Assembly (NCBI GenBank): GCA_028279065.1
Contig: JANQSY010000101.1
Coordinates: 1 to 48,707, forward strand
Origin: Cytophagales bacterium
GTDB taxonomy: Bacteria > Bacteroidota > Bacteroidia > Cytophagales > CCMP332
DNA length: 48,707 nt
Direction of reading: 5' to 3'
Shown here one piece after another: positions 15,580 to 25,900 of this stretch (positions are counted from its first letter, which is position 1; each line of letters opens with the position of its first letter). The notes beneath the pieces are model-generated. The model was given only the letters and a program-made list of their open reading frames with translations, made no database searches and had not been told where the DNA came from. The translations under genes and the position numbers were made by a program.

Positions 15580-18099
15580 ATGGGACCCAAGCTTGGGATA
15601 AATAGTCTTTATTTTTTTCTGGGTTTGGCTTTGCTTTTTTCCTGTAAAGCCGAATACCCTACAGTGAAGTCAGCTATTCAACCGATCCAATTTGTAAACG
15701 AGGAAAAGGAAGAAGGGGAAATGGAATTGAGAAGGAAACTGAGAACCAGGGAGGACCAATTACTAAAATTGAAACACATGGACCTGTGGATCGATGTTGA
15801 TTTTCAGGAAGAAAAGATTAGCGGAAAGTCCAGGATTTTTTTAGAACCCTATTTCTACCCGGTTGATACTTTGAGGCTGGATGCAAAATATCTTTTCATT
15901 ACCTCATGTCGAGTGGATGGGGATAGTGGTGAAACTCCATTTTCTTATAACTCAAAGATCCTGACCATACCCTTATCTCGACAGGTCTTAAAAGGTGAAA
16001 TGATCTCTGTTGAGCTTGAATACAGTGTGGACCCCTCTTTAGCAAGGGACCGAATGGGCAAGGCCGTGGACGGGCTTTTTTTCGTGACTTCTCAGTCAGG
16101 CAAGGAGATCTGGTCTCAGAATGAGACTGAGTCCGCTTCAACATGGTTCCCGACCATTGACCATCCGAGTCAAAGGTTTACTCATGATATTTTCTTAAGC
16201 GTTGATAGCGGAATGGTAACTCTTTCTAACGGAAGCTTAATTTCTGCCCAAACCGATTCCTTAGGGAACAAAACCGATCATTGGAAAATGGATATTCCTC
16301 ATCCCCCTTATTTGGTAATGATCGCTGCAGGCTTTTTTAGCAAAAGCAGCCACACCCATAAGGGACTGACTTTGGAATACATGATGGACCCATTATTTGC
16401 GGAAACAGCTGATTACCTTTTCGGCAGGACCCCAGCCATGTTGGATTTCATAGATTCTCTTACAGGAGTGAAATACCCATGGCAGAAATACTCCCAACTG
16501 GTTGTCCATGATTTTGTGACGGGGGCAATGGAGAATACCTCTGCTTCTGTCTTCCATGAAGGATTGAACATGGATGTAAAGAGCCTGGTTGATGATTATC
16601 AGGATGATATCATCATTCATGAACTTGCTCATCAATGGTTCGGGGATTATGTGACCTGTGCAGACTGGGGCTCTGTTGCCCTTAATGAAGGTTTCGCCAC
16701 CTACTTCGAATACCTGTGGTACGAACATACTGAGGGAAAAGAGGTAGCTGATCTGAATGGTTACAACGAAGTTTGGAGCTACCTTGAACAATCCAGGATC
16801 ATTACTCATCCGCTAATCTGGGATAGCTACCGAGATGCTAACGAAGATCTTTTTGATGATCATTCATACGCCAAGGCAAGCAGGATCCTTCATATGCTTC
16901 GAAGGGAAGTCGGAGATGAGGCATTTTGGGCGTCGGTCAACCATTACCTAAAGGAGAATTCCTTGAGCTCAGTTGTAGCATCTGATCTTCAATCCTCATT
17001 TGAGAAAGTCACAGGAAGAAATTTATCAACTTTTTTTGAGCAATGGTTTTATAGGGAAGGGCATCCCAAGATCAAGACCAAGTTTGAATTCAAAGAAGGA
17101 ACCACCTTGGTTGAAATTAACCAGATACAGGATGGGAATACTCCATTTCACTTTTCTTTCGATCTGGACCTTTTCTATGCTGACACCATCCTGAGGAGAA
17201 CTTTCACAATGGATGAATGGGAGCAGCAATATTCTATCCCCTGGCCTGATTCACCTGTTGGGATCTGTTTTGATCCTGAGATGGAACTTCTTTTCGAGCC
17301 CAGTTCCTTTACCGACATCGATTATGAGGCTATGAGATTAAAAAGGATCTCAAATCCGGCCCTGGTCTATCATCTTGGATATGATATCGAGGATTCTCTT
17401 TCCATATCACAAAAAAGAGATCTTGCTTCCGATATGATCCAGAACGATGCCTGGTTTTTAAGAAGCCTGGGTTTGGATTTTTACCTGGATATAGAAGAGG
17501 AGATAGATTTTAATGATCAAGAAATAGCTTCTTTTAGGAAAATGGCGACTGATGATCCTGAACCTATGAACCGCGGTTCGGCGATCGATCTTTTAAAAGA
17601 GGAAAATGAGGACAGGGATATCTTTAAAAGATCCCTGACTGATACTTCATGGTATGTGAACTCCGGTGCCCTGTTGAGGATGATGGACTTTGAGCAAGAT
17701 CCATTTCTTCTTCCAGGCCAACTACAAAGGTTCAAGCAGACCTATGATGAAAACATGATCTATGCCATGGCCCAATACCTGACAAAATACTTTCCGGGAA
17801 CGAATTACTCATGGTTCAAAGAAAAGTCATGGTACATCGGAAGGTGGGACCAATTCTGGTTTTACGATTTTCTGTGTCAGGATGTGGAGATGGGTCCGGA
17901 GGAAAGTGCGGATCGATCTCTTGAATGGCTCAAGGAGTTGGCCACTGAGTCAAAAGAAAGCCTTCGGTTCTTTTTATTGGCCCGGTTGGAGGACATGACC
18001 TTTGAGAAAGCAGGTAAGGTTTATGCCGAATGTTTGGAGGATCCCGTAAATGCTGAGTATCAAAGCTGGGATGAAAAGAGAAAAAACCAGGGAAAATAA
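15580..18099 (+). CDS. M1-family zinc aminopeptidase, lipoprotein
   Basis: This 839-residue protein begins with a lipoprotein signal peptide ending LLFSC (Cys22), so it is anchored in the periplasm or outer membrane. The M1 N-domain carries the substrate loop GAMEN (from residue 314). The catalytic domain has HELAH (347-351) and, 18 residues on, the Glu of NEGFATYFEY, together the gluzincin HEXXH-X18-E site. Helical repeats occupy the C-terminal third. It probably trims N-terminal residues from peptides for nutrition. It is the only gene of its transcription unit. Confidence 0.93.
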   Translation: MGPKLGINSLYFFLGLALLFSCKAEYPTVKSAIQPIQFVNEEKEEGEMELRRKLRTREDQLLKLKHMDLWIDVDFQEEKISGKSRIFLEPYFYPVDTLRLDAKYLFITSCRVDGDSGETPFSYNSKILTIPLSRQVLKGEMISVELEYSVDPSLARDRMGKAVDGLFFVTSQSGKEIWSQNETESASTWFPTIDHPSQRFTHDIFLSVDSGMVTLSNGSLISAQTDSLGNKTDHWKMDIPHPPYLVMIAAGFFSKSSHTHKGLTLEYMMDPLFAETADYLFGRTPAMLDFIDSLTGVKYPWQKYSQLVVHDFVTGAMENTSASVFHEGLNMDVKSLVDDYQDDIIIHELAHQWFGDYVTCADWGSVALNEGFATYFEYLWYEHTEGKEVADLNGYNEVWSYLEQSRIITHPLIWDSYRDANEDLFDDHSYAKASRILHMLRREVGDEAFWASVNHYLKENSLSSVVASDLQSSFEKVTGRNLSTFFEQWFYREGHPKIKTKFEFKEGTTLVEINQIQDGNTPFHFSFDLDLFYADTILRRTFTMDEWEQQYSIPWPDSPVGICFDPEMELLFEPSSFTDIDYEAMRLKRISNPALVYHLGYDIEDSLSISQKRDLASDMIQNDAWFLRSLGLDFYLDIEEEIDFNDQEIASFRKMATDDPEPMNRGSAIDLLKEENEDRDIFKRSLTDTSWYVNSGALLRMMDFEQDPFLLPGQLQRFKQTYDENMIYAMAQYLTKYFPGTNYSWFKEKSWYIGRWDQFWFYDFLCQDVEMGPEESADRSLEWLKELATESKESLRFFLLARLEDMTFEKAGKVYAECLEDPVNAEYQSWDEKRKNQGK

Positions 18100-18108
18100 A
18101 TTCGCATA

Positions 18109-18139
18109 TTTGATAAAAACCAAAATCCCTCTACTTTTG
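18109..18139 (+). promoter_or_regulatory. Promoter of the tRNA-Tyr/Gly/Thr-tuf unit
   Basis: TTTG (18109-18112), 19 bp, TACTTTTG (18132-18139): both elements match the Bacteroidota consensus with ideal spacing. CAACTCC and a T run follow, as at the other translation-gene promoters in this window. Confidence 0.75.
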
Positions 18140-18152
18140 CAACTCCTTTTTC

Positions 18153-18179
18153 AAAACTGGCCTTTTTTGGCCGTTTTTT
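18153..18179 (+). terminator. Terminator-like hairpin before tRNA-Tyr
   Basis: AAAAC and GGCC (18153-18162, one bulged T) pair with GGCC and GTTTT (18169-18177) around a T6 loop, and T's continue to 18179. It could end the M1 peptidase transcript, but it lies downstream of the tRNA promoter box, so it is also in the tRNA leader. Confidence 0.55.
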
Positions 18180-18188
18180 GTTGCATTT

Positions 18189-18271
18189 GGGGAGATACTC
18201 AAGCGGTCAACGAGGACAGACTGTAAATCTGTTGGCATACGCCTTCGTAGGTTCGAATCCTGCTCTCCCCA
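18189..18271 (+). tRNA. tRNA-Tyr (anticodon GTA)
   Basis: The acceptor stem is GGGGAGA/TCTCCCC with discriminator A. The anticodon stem ACAGA/TCTGT encloses loop CTGTAAA. A long variable arm marks a class II tRNA, and the T loop is TTCGAAT. CCA is not encoded. It is first in a tRNA cluster ahead of tuf. Confidence 0.96.
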
Positions 18272-18305
18272 CCGAAAGAGGAATAAGTCCTCGGAGTAAT
18301 TTAAT

Positions 18306-18378
18306 GCGGGAGTAGCTCAGTTGGTAGAGCGACAGCCTTCCAAGCTGTAGGTCGCGGGTTCGAACCTCGTCTCCCGCT
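18306..18378 (+). tRNA. tRNA-Gly (anticodon TCC)
   Basis: The cloverleaf has acceptor stem GCGGGAG/CTCCCGC and discriminator T. The anticodon stem ACAGC/GCTGT encloses loop CTTCCAA, and the T loop is TTCGAAC. It reads GGA/GGG codons. It is second in the cluster. Confidence 0.96.
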
Positions 18379-18484
18379 CAATTGGTCGAAAGAAGTTCGG
18401 CCTTGAGTTTTGTTTTTAAGGATTCCAAGAGCGATGATTCTCTTATTATCTTTTAAACAAAGATTTGGGTGATCCTTGCAACAA

Positions 18485-18556
<72 letters not shown>

Positions 18557-18599
18557 CAAAGAATAAGAATTTTAATAAGAACTTAAATTAAATATCAGA

Positions 18600-19787
18600 A
18601 TGGCAAAGGAAACGTTTCAAAGGGACAAGCCGCACGTCAATATCGGAACTATCGGTCACGTTGACCATGGTAAGACCACGTTGACTGCAGCTATTTCTAA
18701 AGTATTAGCAGATGCAGGTCTTGCAGAGACCAGGTCTTTCGACTCGATCGACAATGCTCCGGAAGAAAAAGAAAGGGGTATTACGATCAACACATCTCAT
18801 ATCGAGTATCAAACAGGAAAAAGGCATTATGCCCATGTCGACTGTCCAGGTCACGCTGACTATGTTAAGAACATGGTTACTGGAGCGGCCCAAATGGATG
18901 GTGCTATTTTGGTAGTTGCTGCAACTGACGGACCAATGCCTCAAACAAGGGAGCACATTCTTCTAGCTCGTCAGGTGGGAGTGCCAGCTATCGTTGTTTT
19001 CATGAACAAGGTAGACATGGTTGATGATCCTGAACTTCTGGAGCTTGTTGAAATGGAGATCCGTGAGCTTTTGAGCTTCTACGAATTCCCAGGCGATGAT
19101 ATTCCTGTTATTCAGGGATCTGCTCTAGGTGCTCTTAATGGAGAAGGTCAGTGGGTTGATAAAGTAAAAGAGTTGATGGATGCGGTTGATGACTACATCC
19201 CTGTTCCTGAAAGGTTGGTTGACAAGGATTTCCTTATGCCTGTCGAGGATGTGTTCTCTATCACAGGCCGTGGAACTGTTGCTACCGGAAGGATCGAAAG
19301 AGGAGTTATCAATTCCGGAGATGCAGTAGATATCATTGGAATGGGTGCAGAAAACCTTAAGTCCACCATCACCGGAGTTGAGATGTTCCGTAAGATCCTC
19401 GATAGAGGTGAGGCTGGAGATAACACAGGACTTCTTTTGAGAGGTATCGAAAAAACCGATATCAAAAGGGGTATGGTTATCTGTAAGCCGGGTTCCGTTA
19501 CTCCTCATGATGAGTTCAAGGCTGAGGTCTATATCCTTAAAAAAGAAGAAGGTGGAAGACACACTCCATTCTTCAACAAATACAGACCACAATTCTACTT
19601 CCGTACCACCGATGTTACCGGTGAGATCAAGCTTCCTGACGGTGTTGAAATGGTTATGCCGGGTGATAATGTTACCATACACGTAAACCTGATCAATACC
19701 ATCGCTTTGGAAAAAGGACTGCGTTTTGCGATCCGTGAAGGAGGAAGAACTGTAGGAGCCGGACAGGTTACCGAGGTCATTAAATAA
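18600..19787 (+). CDS. tuf: Elongation factor Tu
   Basis: The 395-residue GTPase delivers aminoacyl-tRNA to the ribosome. The G domain shows [14 protein letters not shown] (G1), [11 protein letters not shown] (switch I), [12 protein letters not shown] (G3, switch II) and [11 protein letters not shown] (G4). Domains II and III follow with [18 protein letters not shown] and the C-terminal [14 protein letters not shown]. Length is normal. It is the last gene before a strong terminator and is probably co-transcribed with the three tRNAs upstream. Confidence 0.99.
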   Translation: MAKETFQRDKPHVNIGTIGHVDHGKTTLTAAISKVLADAGLAETRSFDSIDNAPEEKERGITINTSHIEYQTGKRHYAHVDCPGHADYVKNMVTGAAQMDGAILVVAATDGPMPQTREHILLARQVGVPAIVVFMNKVDMVDDPELLELVEMEIRELLSFYEFPGDDIPVIQGSALGALNGEGQWVDKVKELMDAVDDYIPVPERLVDKDFLMPVEDVFSITGRGTVATGRIERGVINSGDAVDIIGMGAENLKSTITGVEMFRKILDRGEAGDNTGLLLRGIEKTDIKRGMVICKPGSVTPHDEFKAEVYILKKEEGGRHTPFFNKYRPQFYFRTTDVTGEIKLPDGVEMVMPGDNVTIHVNLINTIALEKGLRFAIREGGRTVGAGQVTEVIK

Positions 19788-19804
19788 TCTCCTTTTTATA
19801 GGTC

Positions 19805-19845
19805 AATGCCTCTCCAAAATTATTTGGAGGGGCATTTGTTTTTTC
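19805..19845 (+). terminator. Rho-independent terminator of tuf
   Basis: The arms AATGCCTCTCCAAA (19805-19818) and TTTGGAGGGGCATT (19823-19836) form a 14-bp stem with one G-U and a 4-base loop, followed by a T run. The T run carries the -33 element of the next promoter, so the two signals overlap. Confidence 0.9.
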
Positions 19846-19866
19846 AGCGGGATACATCTAATTTTG
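19835..19866 (+). promoter_or_regulatory. Promoter of the tRNA-Trp-secE-nusG-rpl-rpo unit
   Basis: TTTG (19835-19838), 20 bp, TAATTTTG (19859-19866). CAGTCC and seven T follow, identical to the start region of the rplC promoter at 34925. tRNA-Trp begins 19 bases after the -7 box. Confidence 0.78.
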
Positions 19867-19884
19867 CAGTCCTTTTTTTGAGAG

Positions 19885-19957
19885 ACGGGTGTAGCTCAGC
19901 TGGTAGAGCAGTGGTCTCCAAAACCAAAGGTCGAGAGTTCGAATCTTTCCACCCGTG
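19885..19957 (+). tRNA. tRNA-Trp (anticodon CCA)
   Basis: The cloverleaf has acceptor stem ACGGGTG/CACCCGT and discriminator G. The anticodon loop is CTCCAAA, on a stem GTGGT/ACCAA whose last pair is mismatched, and the T loop is TTCGAAT. It lies between tuf and secE, a position conserved in many bacteria. secE starts 13 bases on. Confidence 0.95.
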
Positions 19958-19970
19958 CAAAAGGTAGTAA

Positions 19971-20162
19971 ATGAATAAGTTAAGAGCATACCTAAGAGAG
20001 TCAGTAAATGAGATGAGATACAAGGTCTCATGGCCCAAATATTCGGACCTTCAAAGCAGTTCGATTTTGGTTCTTGTTGCCTCTCTGATCTTCGCCTTAT
20101 TAATAGGTGTTATGGATCTGATCTTTGACAATGGAATGCAGGTTTTTTACCAGTCATTTTAA
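19971..20162 (+). CDS. secE: Preprotein translocase subunit SecE
   Basis: The 63-residue single-span membrane protein has the conserved amphipathic SVNEMRYKVSWPKYSDLQSSS, followed by one transmembrane helix (SILVLVASLIFALLIGVMDL). It clamps the SecY channel. This is the short form usual outside Enterobacteria. It follows tRNA-Trp closely and precedes nusG by 12 bp. Confidence 0.95.
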   Translation: MNKLRAYLRESVNEMRYKVSWPKYSDLQSSSILVLVASLIFALLIGVMDLIFDNGMQVFYQSF

Positions 20163-20174
20163 GCTGAGTTAAGG

Positions 20175-20729
20175 ATGGAGGATGTCAAATGGTATGTGGT
20201 AAAGGCCGTTAGCGGTCAGGAAAAAAAAGTTAAGAACTATCTCGAGAGTGAGATAGAGCGTGAGGGTTTGCAAAATCTTGTTTCTCAGACACTTATACCT
20301 TCCGAGAAGGTGTATGAAATGAGGAATGGGAAGAAAAGAATAAGGGAGAAGAATTTCTTCCCCGGGTATATTCTTATTCAGGCAGACCTCTCCAATGGTG
20401 AGATCATACACCTTATTAAAGGGGTGCCCGGAGTTCTGGGGTTTTTGGGTAATGAAAAGGGGGCATCTAAGGATCCTGTTCCGCTACGTCAGGCTGAGGT
20501 TGACAGGATCTTCGGAAGGGTTGATGAGAACGCTGAGATGGAGACAAAATTGGAGAGACCATTTGTGCTGGGAGAAGAGGTGAATGTAATGGATGGTCCG
20601 TTTAATGGTTTCACTGGAACTGTTCAGGAGATTTTTGAAGACAAGAGGAAGCTTAATGTGATGGTGAAGATCTTCGGAAGGAACACTCCGGTGGAGTTGA
20701 ATTTTTTTCAGGTAGAAAAGATACAGTAA
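20175..20729 (+). CDS. nusG: Transcription termination/antitermination factor NusG
   Basis: The 184-residue protein has the NGN domain at the N-terminus (WYVVKAVSGQEKKVKNYLE; FFPGYILI; GVPGVLGFLG) and a C-terminal KOW domain (GEEVNVMDGPFNGFTGTVQEI). It binds RNA polymerase and couples it to Rho or to the ribosome. No insertion is seen between the domains. It is adjacent to secE and rplK in the conserved order. Confidence 0.97.
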   Translation: MEDVKWYVVKAVSGQEKKVKNYLESEIEREGLQNLVSQTLIPSEKVYEMRNGKKRIREKNFFPGYILIQADLSNGEIIHLIKGVPGVLGFLGNEKGASKDPVPLRQAEVDRIFGRVDENAEMETKLERPFVLGEEVNVMDGPFNGFTGTVQEIFEDKRKLNVMVKIFGRNTPVELNFFQVEKIQ

Positions 20730-20735
20730 AGAAAA

Positions 20736-21179
20736 ATGGCAAAGGAGATTTCAGGATATCTCAAATTGCAGATCAGAGGCGGAGCAGCTAACCCTTCACC
20801 TCCGGTTGGACCTGCTCTGGGTGCAAAAGGGGTGAATATCATGGAGTTTTGCAAAGCGTTCAATGCAAAGACCCAGGAAAAACAAGGACAGCTGCTTCCA
20901 GTGGTTGTTACGGTTTATTCCGATAAGTCGTTTGACTTCATTATTAAGACCCCTCCAGCTGCAACCCTGCTATTGGAGAAATCCAAATTGAAGAAAGGCT
21001 CAGCCGAATCCAACCGTCAAAAGGTGGGTTCTGTGACCTGGGACCAGGTTAAGGAGATCGCGGAGATCAAAATGCCAGACCTGAATTCGCATACCGTGGA
21101 GTCCGCCATGAAAATGGTAGCGGGTACTGCAAGGAGTATGGGTATCAATGTTAAAGGAAACGCCCCCTGGGATAATTAA
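20736..21179 (+). CDS. rplK: 50S ribosomal protein L11
   Basis: The 147-residue protein of the GTPase-associated centre binds 23S rRNA helices 43-44. N-terminal [29 protein letters not shown] and C-terminal [12 protein letters not shown] are diagnostic. It starts six bases after nusG and is followed by rplA, with which it normally forms an autoregulated pair. Confidence 0.98.
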   Translation: MAKEISGYLKLQIRGGAANPSPPVGPALGAKGVNIMEFCKAFNAKTQEKQGQLLPVVVTVYSDKSFDFIIKTPPAATLLLEKSKLKKGSAESNRQKVGSVTWDQVKEIAEIKMPDLNSHTVESAMKMVAGTARSMGINVKGNAPWDN

Positions 21180-21189
21180 TCTGAGGACC

Positions 21190-21879
21190 ATGAAATTGAC
21201 AAAGAATCGTAAGGCGGCTGCGGAAAAACTCGATAGGGAAAAGGATTATAACCTTAATGAAGCTGCACAGCTCGTTAAGGACATTTCTTTCACCAAATTC
21301 GATGCATCTATTGATATGAGTATCAGATTAGGAGTGGATCCTAAGAAAGCCGATCAAATGGTTAGGGGAACGGTTACCCTGCCCCATGGAACGGGAAAGG
21401 ACTTGAAGGTCTGTGTCCTGTGTACTCCTGAAAAAGAGGAGGAAGCGAAAAAAGCTGGTGCAGACCACGTTGGTCTTGACGAGCTGGTTAAAAAAATTGA
21501 AGGTGGCTGGGTTGATTTTGATGTTGTTGTGACCATGCCTGCTGTAATGGCAAAAGTTGGAAAGCTTGGAAAGGTGCTTGGTCCAAGAGGGTTGATGCCA
21601 AATCCGAAATCCGGAACTGTAACAGCAGAAGTTGGGAAGGCTGTTGAGGATGTTAAGAAAGGAAAAATCGATTTCAAGGTTGATAAGGCCGGGATCATCA
21701 ATAGCGCCATCGGAAAGATCAGTTTCACTCCTGAGAAGATCGTTGATAATGCAACAGAATTGGTGAACGCGGTCAACAAGCTGAAACCATCCTCTTCAAA
21801 GGGAGATTATTTCAAAAGCATTACTATTTCCAGCACCATGAGTCCTGGAATCAAGATAGATAAAAAGAACCTGGTTTAA
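21190..21879 (+). CDS. rplA: 50S ribosomal protein L1
   Basis: The ATG at 21190 gives 229 residues, the usual L1 length. An upstream TTG at 21148 would extend into the rplK 3' end and add non-family sequence. The core [29 protein letters not shown] is cited here only in part: [14 protein letters not shown] is the L1 signature. L1 forms the mobile stalk near the E site and often represses its own operon by binding the mRNA. Confidence 0.98.
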   Translation: MKLTKNRKAAAEKLDREKDYNLNEAAQLVKDISFTKFDASIDMSIRLGVDPKKADQMVRGTVTLPHGTGKDLKVCVLCTPEKEEEAKKAGADHVGLDELVKKIEGGWVDFDVVVTMPAVMAKVGKLGKVLGPRGLMPNPKSGTVTAEVGKAVEDVKKGKIDFKVDKAGIINSAIGKISFTPEKIVDNATELVNAVNKLKPSSSKGDYFKSITISSTMSPGIKIDKKNLV

Positions 21880-21890
21880 ATAAACCGATT

Positions 21891-22415
21891 ATGACAAGGG
21901 AAGAAAAAGCCGAGATTATTTCTTCACTCAAAGTAAAATTTGAGGAAAACGCTCATTTCTACATTGCCGATGCTTCAGGATTGACTGTTGCTGAGATCAA
22001 TGAGTTCAGGTCTGAGTGTTTCAAGAATGGAGTAGAATATAAGGTTGTAAAAAATACCCTTATCAAAAGGGCTCTTGATGAGATCGAAGGGGATTTCTCA
22101 GAGCTGGAGCAGGTATTGAAAGGAACCTCTGGAATCTTGTTTTCAAAGGAATCGGGTAATACACCTGCCAAGATCATCAAGAGTTTCAGGAAAAAAGGAA
22201 ATGAAAAGCCAATTCTAAAGGCGGCTTCAATAGAGAGTGAGATCTACCTGGGTGATGAGAATCTCGATGCGTTGAGTTCTTTGAAATCCAAGAACGAGCT
22301 TATCGGCGAGGTCATTCTTCTGTTGCAGTCACCAGCACAGCGTGTTATTTCTGCTCTAGAAAGCGGAAAGTCCACCTTGGCTGGCGTAGTAAAAACTTTA
22401 TCAGAAAAAGAGTAG
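21891..22415 (+). CDS. rplJ: 50S ribosomal protein L10
   Basis: The 174-residue stalk base protein shows REEKAEIISSLKVKFEENAHFYIADASG at its start (abridged signature: DASGLTVAEINEFR), VVKNTLIKRAL, and an amphipathic C-terminus that binds L7/L12 dimers. It begins 11 bases after rplA, leaving no long leader, so any L10 autoregulatory site would have to lie in the rplA end. rplL follows after 28 bp. Confidence 0.96.
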   Translation: MTREEKAEIISSLKVKFEENAHFYIADASGLTVAEINEFRSECFKNGVEYKVVKNTLIKRALDEIEGDFSELEQVLKGTSGILFSKESGNTPAKIIKSFRKKGNEKPILKAASIESEIYLGDENLDALSSLKSKNELIGEVILLLQSPAQRVISALESGKSTLAGVVKTLSEKE

Positions 22416-22443
22416 CAAATCTAAAACTTAATAAAAAAGGAAA

Positions 22444-22827
22444 ATGGCGGATTTAAAAGCGTTTGCGGAACAGTTGGTTAACCTATCTGTGAAAGAGGTC
22501 AACGAGCTTGCCGGGATCTTAAAGGATGAATATGGTATCGAGCCAGCGGCGGCTGCTGCACCTGTAATGGTTGCGGGTGGTGCCGGAGGTGGAGGCGAAG
22601 CTGGAGGCGAAGAGAAATCTGAATTCGATGTTGTATTGAAATCCCCTGGTGGAGCTAAGCTTCAGATCGTAAAATTGGTTAAGGAAATCACCGGACTTGG
22701 ACTGAAAGAAGCCAAGGATATCGTTGACAATGCTCCAAAACCTGTCAAGGAGGGCGTAGCCAAGGACGAGGCCGAAAGCATGAAGGCCAAATTCGAAGAG
22801 GCAGGAGCTGAAGTCGAATTACAATAA
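22444..22827 (+). CDS. rplL: 50S ribosomal protein L7/L12
   Basis: The 127-residue protein has an N-terminal dimerisation domain, an Ala/Gly-rich hinge (about residues 36-57) and the C-terminal factor-binding domain with [20 protein letters not shown] and [13 protein letters not shown]. It recruits and activates translation GTPases. AAGGAAA just before the ATG is a weak Shine-Dalgarno-like site. A hairpin separates it from rpoB. Confidence 0.98.
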   Translation: MADLKAFAEQLVNLSVKEVNELAGILKDEYGIEPAAAAAPVMVAGGAGGGGEAGGEEKSEFDVVLKSPGGAKLQIVKLVKEITGLGLKEAKDIVDNAPKPVKEGVAKDEAESMKAKFEEAGAEVELQ

Positions 22828-22854
22828 AAGGTATTTCCCTTTTTATAGCAGTAC

Positions 22855-22880
22855 AGACCTGCCAAATGGCCAGGTCTTTT
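22855..22880 (+). terminator. Attenuator-like hairpin between rplL and rpoB
   Basis: AGACCTG (22855-22861) pairs with CAGGTCT (22871-22877), followed by T's. In many bacteria the rplL-rpoB gap holds a partial terminator or RNA-processing site that lowers polymerase subunit output relative to ribosomal proteins; a similar role here is inferred. Confidence 0.6.
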
Positions 22881-22926
22881 GCTGTTTGTGCCCATTTCAA
22901 TCTGGTTCCATTAAAACAACAGTGTT

Positions 22927-25900
22927 TTGGCCAAAGTAGATAATCAAACAGGTAGAATTAACTTTTCTACCACCAAATCAATAATGGAATATCCGGACTT
23001 TCTGGATGTTCAACTCAAGTCCTTTGAAGACTTTTTTCAGCTCGAGACCGATCCTGATAAAAGGGTAAATGAAGGGCTTTTTAAGGTTTTCAATGAGAAC
23101 TTCCCAATCTCTGATTCAAGGGAAAATTACCTCCTTGAATTCATCGACTATGTGGTCGATCCTCCCAAATACAACATTGAGGAGTGTATTGAGAGAGGGT
23201 TGACCTATGCTGTGCCGTTAAAGGCGAAGCTTAGGTTGTCCTGCAATGATGAGGATCATGAGGAGTTTGAGACCATAGAGCAGGAGGTTTTCCTTGGAAA
23301 TATTCCTTATATGACCCCAAGGGGTTCTTTTGTTATCAATGGAGCAGAAAGGGTCATTGTTTCTCAGTTGCACAGGTCCCCAGGTGTGTTCTTTGCCCAG
23401 AGCAAGCATACCAATGGAACTACTCTTTATTCCGCCAGGATCATTCCATTCAAGGGTTCATGGATCGAGTTTGCAACCGATGTTAACAATGTAATGCACT
23501 CCTATATAGACAGGAAGAAGAAATTCCCTGTTACCACCCTACTCAGGGCCATAGGATATGGAAGTGATAAGGACATCCTTAACCTTTTTGGTCTTTCTGA
23601 AGAGGTTAATGCAGATGAAAAAAGCCTTAAGAAGGTTGTTGGAAGAAAATTAGCCGCAAGGGTTCTAAAAACCTGGACGGAGGACTTTGTTGATGAGGAT
23701 ACCGGTGAGGTGATCTCTATCGACAGGAACGAGGTTCTGCTGGAAAGGGATTCCGAGATCACGGGGGAGGATATTCCTTTGATCATTGAGTCCGGTGCCA
23801 AATCGATCATCCTTCACAGGGAGGACATCAATATCGCTGAGTACCAGATCATCTACAATACCCTTCAGAAGGATACTTCAAACTCTGAAAAAGAGGCGGT
23901 GGAAACAATCTACCGTCAGTTGAGGAATACTGAGGCTCCGGATGAGGCGACCGCAAGAGAAGTGATTCAAAATCTTTTCTTCTCTGATAAAAGGTATGAC
24001 CTTGGAGAAGTTGGCAGGTACAGGATCAACAAGAAACTTGATCTTGACATTGACCACGATAAAAAAGTCCTTACCAAGGAGGATATCATTTCCATAATGA
24101 AGTACCTCATTGGTTTGATCAACTCCAAGGCCCTGGTTGATGATATTGACCACCTAAGTAATAGAAGGGTAAGGACGGTTGGTGAGCAGCTTTATGCTCA
24201 ATTCGGTGTCGGACTTGCCAGGATGGCCAGGACCATCAAGGAAAGGATGAATGTTCGTGATAATGAAGAATTCAAGCCTGTTGACCTGATCAACGCAAGG
24301 ACCCTATCTTCTGTTATCAATTCCTTCTTTGGGACAAACCAGCTTTCTCAGTTCATGGATCAAACCAACCCATTGGCTGAGATCACCCACAAAAGAAGGA
24401 TGTCTGCACTTGGACCTGGTGGACTTTCAAGGGAAAGGGCCGGATTCGAAGTTAGGGACGTTCACTACACCCACTACGGGCGTCTTTGTACGATTGAGAC
24501 CCCGGAAGGACCGAATATTGGATTGATCTCATCCCTATGCGTTCATGCAAAAGTGAACAACATGGGATTCATTGAGACACCATACCGGGATGTGACCAAA
24601 GGAAAGGTAGACCTTTCCGGAAAGGTACAATACCTCACCGCTGAAGAAGAAGATACTCTTTTCATTGCTCAGGCCAATGCCGTGATCAATGATAGTGGGA
24701 AATTTGTGAACCCAAAGGTTAAGGTTCGTTTTGAGGGTGATTTCCCGGTAGTCGAGCCTGATAAGATCGCCTTGATGGACGTAGCGCCTAATCAGATCGT
24801 TTCAGTAGCTGCTTCTCTGATCCCATTCCTGGAGCATGATGATGCAAACAGGGCATTGATGGGATCCAATATGCAACGTCAGGCTGTGCCTTTGATGATC
24901 TCTGAAGCTCCGATCGTAGGAACAGGAATGGAGGCAAGGGCAGCCAGGGATTCAAGGACTCTTGTTACTGCAGAAGGTACCGGAGTTGTTACTTACGTTG
25001 ACTCTAAGAAAATATCCGTCAAATACAATCAAAGTGAGACAGACAAACTGGTTCATTTTGAAGATCCTGAGAAAACATACTCTTTGATCAAATTCAGGAG
25101 GACCAACCAGGATACCTGCATCAACCTTAACCCAATTGTAACTGTTGGTCAAAAGGTTAAAAGGGGAGATGTTCTTTGCCAGGGATTCTCAACTGAAGGA
25201 GGAGAGCTTGCACTTGGTAAAAACCTGCTTGTAGCATTCATGCCTTGGCAGGGTTACAACTTTGAGGATGCCATTGTGGTCTCTGAAAAGCTTGTTAAAA
25301 ACGATGTCTTCACTTCGGTTCATATTGAAGAATTTGAGCTTGAGGTAAGAGATACCAAAAGAGGAGAAGAGGAATTGACCTCTGAAATCCCAAATGTTAG
25401 CGAAGAAGCCGTAAGCGAGTTGGATGAGAACGGGATCATCAGGATGGGAGCTGAGGTAAAAGAAGGAGATATCCTTATCGGAAAGATCACTCCTAAGGGA
25501 GAATCTGATCCTACTCCCGAAGAGAAGCTTCTCCGCGCGATTTTTGGAGACAAGGCCGGTGATGTTAAGGATGCTTCGCTCAAAGCACCTCCATCACTTA
25601 AGGGTACTGTTATTGACACCAAGTTGTTTACCAGACCCAGACGGGATAAGGACGCAAGGACAAGGGTCAAGAAAGAGGTAGAGCTTCTGAAGCAGAGGTA
25701 TTCTGCTGACCTTATTGCCCTGAAAGATGTGGCCATTGAAAAACTTGCTAAGATCCTTGAAGGAAAACCAAGCCAGGGAGTATTCCACAAGTTTGGTGAT
25801 GAAGTCCTTCCAAAAGGAAACAAGTTCAGCAAGAAGAGCATCAAGGAAAAGCTTTTCCCTGAGAGCAATAAGTATAGGGATGAAAGTACCTATAGCGTTC

